From: Pyrocephalus nanus
Lineage: Eukaryota; Chordata; Aves; Passeriformes; Tyrannidae
Assembly (NCBI GenBank): GCA_038380795.1
Contig: CM076280.1
Location: forward strand, 8,295,501 to 8,359,500
Direction of reading: 5' to 3'
Length of the DNA: 64,000 bases
In this document: positions 59,083 through 64,000 of the stretch, one piece after another
Layout of the letters: each line of letters starts with the position of its first letter
How positions within the stretch are numbered: position 1 is the first letter of the stretch
Program-made: the position numbers and the translations under genes
The notes under the pieces: generated by a model
Seen by the model: the letters and a program-made list of their open reading frames with translations, nothing else
What the model was told of the DNA's origin: nothing
Database searches by the model: none

Positions 59083-60866
59083 CTTCGGAGCGGGGAAAAG
59101 GCGGGGAGGGGAGAAAGGAGGAATTAACGGGACATTAATTATAAACGAGACAGCTCGCCCCCAGCTCGTCTGGGAACAAAAAAGGGGGATCTCGGCAAAC
59201 CCCCACAATGTGGGGGTGCAGCTCCCTCGGAATTGAGGCGCCCGTGGGGCTCGTCCCTGTAACCAGCACTCAGCCCCCCCTCAGCTTTTTGACATGTCAA
59301 GGTGACACCTCGGCCAACTCGCAGGTAATAGGAGAGTTTCCCACATCTCGGTGTCTCTCTTTGCCTTTTACGTTTTATTTCTGTGCAGGGATGTCAGAAA
59401 CCTGTTGGCTTCCCCTAAAATAATATATAAATCCAATCTCCCAGTGATCTCAAATCAAACAACTCCCAGGGCTGCCCACACGGAGCGGGGAGTTGCCTGC
59501 TCTGGATTTGGGAGAAAAGCCACAAAATAAAAGGTGACTGATTTAAATTTGGAGTTGGGCTAAATTGCTCTGTTTGGATTAAAGCAAATCATAGCTGGTT
59601 ACTGGACAGAATAAATCTAGGAGAGAGGGGGGAGTGCTTTCAGCAGTGTATGACACAGGTAGCAACTGTCTTCCCATGTAAAACTAGCAGGCACAAAACT
59701 AAAGCAAAAAATGTTGCTTAAAAGACCCCCCAAAATATAACAGTGCCTCTCATTTACTTACACTCAAAACTGCCCAGCTATCTGCAAGATCTGATAAAGG
59801 GTGACATATTTCCCTCCCTTTAACCTCCCCCTTATTCCTGCCCCCCTCCTCTCTTTCCTGGAAAAATGAACATGCACAGAGATACTGCACAGAAATGAGC
59901 CCTCAGCAGTTTAACTGGAAAAAACCCAACAACCAAAGCCCACTCTAGTGTTTATACCTGTGCCCTCTGGCAAAGTTTCTACTGGCTAGAGGTGTGAGTA
60001 AGATGCTGTGAGCAATCTAATTGCTCCCTGCAGGTCCTTGCTCTTGGACACAGCTCTCAGGACAGCTGAGATTTCGCCTTCTGGACACACAGAAGTCTCC
60101 CAGGGCTTTAGGTAATTTGCACTGCGTTCTAACACTGGCAACTATTTCTTTGGTTAAATTATATTAATATACAGATCTGGGAATTAAAGACTTCACCTCC
60201 TCAGCCTTCTCCAACTAGCTGGCTGCTCTAAAATCACTCTTAAAAAAACCCACAACAAACCAAACAAAAAACCCCACAAAAATCAAATCAAATTTGTTAT
60301 CTGAAGGGATGAGGTAGAAATTAAAAAGCTTTGTTGAGACTCTGTGCCCTGTTCCTTCTACCCAAGTGTTGCTTGATACATGAGAATCTCTGGATCAGTT
60401 CTTCCTCAATTCAACTAACCTTTTTTTAATTATAAATCTTTTATAGAAATGAAACCTGCCTCATGCTCTCAGGCTCCTCTTTGAAACGACCGGTTGCTAT
60501 TTTTAAGGTTCAATCCATCTTCCTTAGTTGTTTTTTTTTTTTTTTCTTTTTTCCCCAAGACTATATTTCTGTCAACAGCAACACAGCAGTGTGGGGGTTT
60601 TGTTGGGCTTTTTTTTTTTGTTTTTCAAGGAAAATCTGAACTATTCAGTTCTGCTGGAAGCTGGATGCTTCCAGCTACCCAGCCTCAACCCAGCAAAGCC
60701 TTACTCCAAACACTCAGGTCACTGCACAGACATTATTGGGCTACTCAATGTTTAACATTAGGATTGCACTTAAAATCCTCATGGAACTCCCTCCCTGGAA
60801 AGTTCTGGACTGAAAAGAGATTTCCTTTGGGCACTTAAAACACACAGACACTCACAGCAAACCCAC
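59083..60866 (-). other. DDX31: DDX31 intron
   Basis: A 1.8-kb phase-0 intron between helicase exons, starting gtgggt and ending CCGAAG on the minus strand. It contains poly-A/T runs near 60529-60553 and 60609-60619. No other feature was recognised. Confidence 0.88.
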
Positions 60867-60917
60867 CTGTACGATCCAGGTAACTTGAGGCAGGTCTAGT
60901 CCCCGTGCTGCAACATC
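60867..60917 (-). CDS. DDX31: DDX31 coding exon (helicase motif V)
   Basis: A minus-strand micro-exon of 51 bases encodes DVAARGLDLPQVTWIVQ in phase 0 at both ends. DVAARGLD is helicase motif V without its leading Thr, which sits in the previous exon; this motif takes part in RNA binding and ATP coupling. The acceptor AATTTTAAAG has a weak pyrimidine tract and the donor is CAG|gtgggt. It joins in frame to CNAPASP in the exon at 58943-59082. It is the most 5' DDX31 exon I can recognise in the window. Confidence 0.95.
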
Positions 60918-63900
60918 CTTTAAAATTAATAAGGAAATTACTTTAGTAAAGATGCTTTGGAGGTATCAGCATGAGTGACAACTCTTCTGGGATGGCAGTT
61001 ATGTCAGAAGGCTGTGCAAGAAGGAGTTGTACATGCCTAGTTTGGGGAGAGATGGACTGAAGGTCACAAATAACATTGAGGGTTTAAAATGCAAGGACTG
61101 TTGTTAACAGACCAATACAACAAACAATGACCCACTACTATGGGCCTGGAGGATACAAACACACCTATTTCAGGAGGGTGGTGCTGAATTACAGCAGTTT
61201 GCTGCAGCCCTTTTACATTTGATCTGAGAGAATCCACTGCCTGAATGGCCTTTGGATCCTCAGATTGTTTCGCTGATGAAAACAGACCTACCATCCAAAC
61301 AATGAAAGGCAGAATTCAACCTCTGAAAGGCAACATCATCTCTGAGCACATCTTTCTCCACAGCAAGCCTAAGTACCAAAACCAGGCTGCTTATGATGAA
61401 AAGGAAAGAACAAAAAAAAGAGGCAAATGGTCAAGGATCCCTGGCCTTGAGTGGAGCGTCCAAAGATACACTGATCTCTACCCACAAATAATTAGTTGTT
61501 TCCTAGGTGATGGTCTGAATTTGAGGAGCAGATGACTTGCAGGTCACCTGGCCCTAAAAACAAAGGCCAATAAGCAATCCAGCAGAATCTGTGGAAAGCT
61601 GGGACACAGCTCGAGGAGAGGGGACTTCAGCTCTCCCTTCAATGTGCACCAGTCTGGCTTTGATTTGGAGAAACAAAATTCAGCCATGAAGAAAAGAGTC
61701 TGAAGCTGCTGTCAGGGGTGTTATTTGATGTGCCAGCTGGTGAGAAAACCCATCAACTTGGAGAAGGACTTGAATGAGACCCTTCATTTATCCACAGCCA
61801 GTATAGCTCAAAAAACATACCCTTTCAGAGAGAAAAGAGAGTTTAAATACTGCCCAAAACAGAGAGTGCAAACACATTTCAATCTCCCTTCTTGAATTTC
61901 TGTTCATTAGTAATGTCCTCACATCCTCCCTGGATTTTACATTCACCAGGCGCAATAGCAGAGCAGGTGTGCAGGTTTAACTCTGTTAGGGAATGTTTTG
62001 GAACACATGTATCTTTTAGCTAGTCGCAAAATAGAATATATTAAGAACGTAAGCAGGAGCTTAATGTACTAAAAATGTGTCAGCCACCCACTGAAGTGTT
62101 TTCATGCAACTCCCACACACGTTAAAAGACTGGGAAGCTGATGTTTTGGCAGCAAAGGCCCTTCCCACAAGCACTAGCCAGGCTGCTTTGTGGCTCCAAC
62201 TGCAGTAAAAGAGGAGACACTTTCCACAGCGCCCACTCCGAAATAACACAACACTTGTGCTCCAACACGCTCATTAAGAAGCGACTCGTTCCCAGAGTCG
62301 GAACGAACAGATGTACAAAAAGCCATTTAAAGGGGGTTGGAGAAAATAAATCAGGAGAAGTCGGGGAGTGTGTTCAGCAGTTACCGGGATAACAAGACTG
62401 TAAACTCTGCAGCGCGATCAGACGGGAGCGCTGACGTCTGACTCGGCTCTGTTCTTCCACACTGACAGGCCTTTGGTCTTTCCCTTTGCTGTGCTCTTCC
62501 TCACACCCAGGAGGTGAGGAAAGGCTGTCTGATGAGAGGGCTCTGACCTTGGGACAGGGTCAGTTCCTTCCCCCTAAAACAAACCACCAGCCAAACCCTC
62601 CCTGTGGTCAGGAGAAGGCACCTCCAGTGCGGGAAGGAGACGCAGACAGCAGGGGCAGGAGCCATCCCTCTCATCCATCCACACTCTCTCCCTCCTCCTC
62701 CTCCAAGATGCATTTTCCCAACACCTCAGGTTGGAAAATCGCTGCCACAGACAGCACTGTTCTCATGTGCATTTGCCAAAGTTGAAAAGAGTAACCAAAA
62801 GCCTAACAAATAGCCAGGGACAACACTTAGCAGAAGGCTCTCTCCCATCATCAGCCTTGTATTCACTACTGCTTTCACAAGCCACCAAATCCCCTCAGTC
62901 CTTACTGACACACATCAACAGCTATTCTCCTGGGGTTTCACTTGGCTTTCTTTCAGAAGTCTTTTGGGATTTACTGGTAATTGGAGTGTTTTGCAAACTC
63001 TCAAAGATTCCTCAGTATCAGTCCACCTGTGTCTCCTGTAGCTCCTTTTCCTCAAAGGCCCCAGCAGACAGCAGCAAGGTAGAACTAGGGTAAAAAGTTG
63101 GGAGTTGATTTGCTTTCCTCTGCTGGCAGAGCCTGTGAGCTTCCACTTCCCAGAATTTTAAAAAATTACTTGTGGGTCAGCTTACCAGGAGAGAGAATAC
63201 AGCTCAAGCAACAATTACCCAGTTTCACTAGCACACATTTATTCCATGCACAGAAGCACTACCCTGCTGCCAGTACTCTTTCAAGAAGCCCAACAGATTT
63301 CCAATGTACCTCTCTTCCACCCATCAGACATTCCCCTTTTCCATGCATGACCTCACACCACCATTCCTTAATTACAGGGAAATCAAGGATATGACACCTT
63401 GGCAGGTCACTGCTGAATCCTTTCAGTGGGCAGTGAAAGGCAGAATTCAGTGACCATCTGATGGGAACAAGAACAAATAACCCACACCAGAGTAATTTTA
63501 AAGAAAGCCCAGGTGCCAAGCAAACACTATAATCTAAAGCCCTGACCAGGTTCCTGCCCTGATCCCAATTGCAAGACACAGGATTGAGGAACAATCCACC
63601 TGGGAAACCCCAGAAAGGCTGGAATTTCTGCTTCTAATAATTGGTGTTATGTGGTGGTGGGGGACAGGGGGGTGGGTGCAAGGGAATGGGGGTACAGGGG
63701 GGTGGGTGCAAGGGAACAGAGAACTAAAAGGCCACCCCAAAAGCAAGGCCTGTCACTGCAGAAGATCAGAACCAACATGGCCACAAAAGTTTTGCAAGGG
63801 CCTTGGTTTCGCTCAGTCCCTCTCACACAATCTAATTAGGGCAAAGGAAATTGCTAAAGTTGCTTTTGAAAGACACTCAATGGTGAGGTCTTGAAGGCCC

Positions 63901-64000
63901 TGAGCTTGACAATTGGCTGCCTACATGAGGCCTAGAAGTACAGATGGAAGGCAGCTTGCTCAGGTGCCAGGCTGTCAGTTGGATTAAAATGACTCATTTA
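60918..64000 (-). other. DDX31: DDX31 intron, runs off the right edge
   Basis: The preceding coding exon should end with a sequence like GVLLCT. I looked for it and for the LRLHG block on the minus strand up to 64000 and did not find them, so this appears to be intron. It holds a unique CpG-bearing stretch near 62230-62430 and a two-copy minisatellite at 63664-63716. Confidence 0.65.
63664..63716. repeat. Two-copy G-rich minisatellite, 30-base period
   Basis: A 23-base core, ACAGGGGGGTGGGTGCAAGG plus GAA, is present exactly at 63664-63686 and 63694-63716, separated by TGGGGGT. Confidence 0.9.

Overview
This is vertebrate genomic DNA, almost certainly from a bird. It has intron-split genes, fragments of CR1 LINE elements with the 3' ends typical of sauropsids, compact introns and a very GC/CpG-rich homeobox locus. 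Three genes are recognised in the order CFAP77 (+), BARHL1 (+), DDX31 (-), the neighbour order I know from human 9q34. The species cannot be named from the sequence alone.

Layout. Positions 1 to about 17,190 hold the 3' part of CFAP77 (a protein of the ciliary doublet microtubule): coding exons at 5955-6057 and 7211-7306 and a last exon starting at 16963, with a poly(A) signal at 17163-17168. The remaining sequence there is intron with CR1 fragments, homopolymer runs and several unique blocks that look regulatory. From 17,190 to 22,841 is intergenic DNA that grades into the CpG-rich BARHL1 promoter. BARHL1 is complete: three coding exons (22842-23292, 26505-26727, 28037-28331) encode 322 residues, and a poly(A) signal lies at 29143-29148. 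From 29,170 to 34,015 is a tail-to-tail intergenic region that begins with two blocks dense in homeodomain-type sites. From 34,015 to the right edge is the 3' half of DDX31 on the minus strand: six coding exons carry part of helicase motif V, motif VI and the C-terminal region. Its 5' exons lie beyond 64,000.

The genes do not form a pathway. A ciliary structural gene and a nucleolar RNA helicase gene flank a developmental transcription factor. Part of the non-coding DNA in the introns and flanks of the two bystander genes may be BARHL1 regulatory DNA. That is inference from motif content and needs cross-species alignment.

I found no previously undescribed system. The observations most worth checking are an in-frame TGA that shortens the CFAP77 C-terminus, homeodomain-site clusters in BARHL1 intron 2 and its 3' flank, a degenerate minisatellite in BARHL1 intron 1, a repeated 14-base motif in the BARHL1 promoter, and two perfect-arm palindromes in DDX31 introns.
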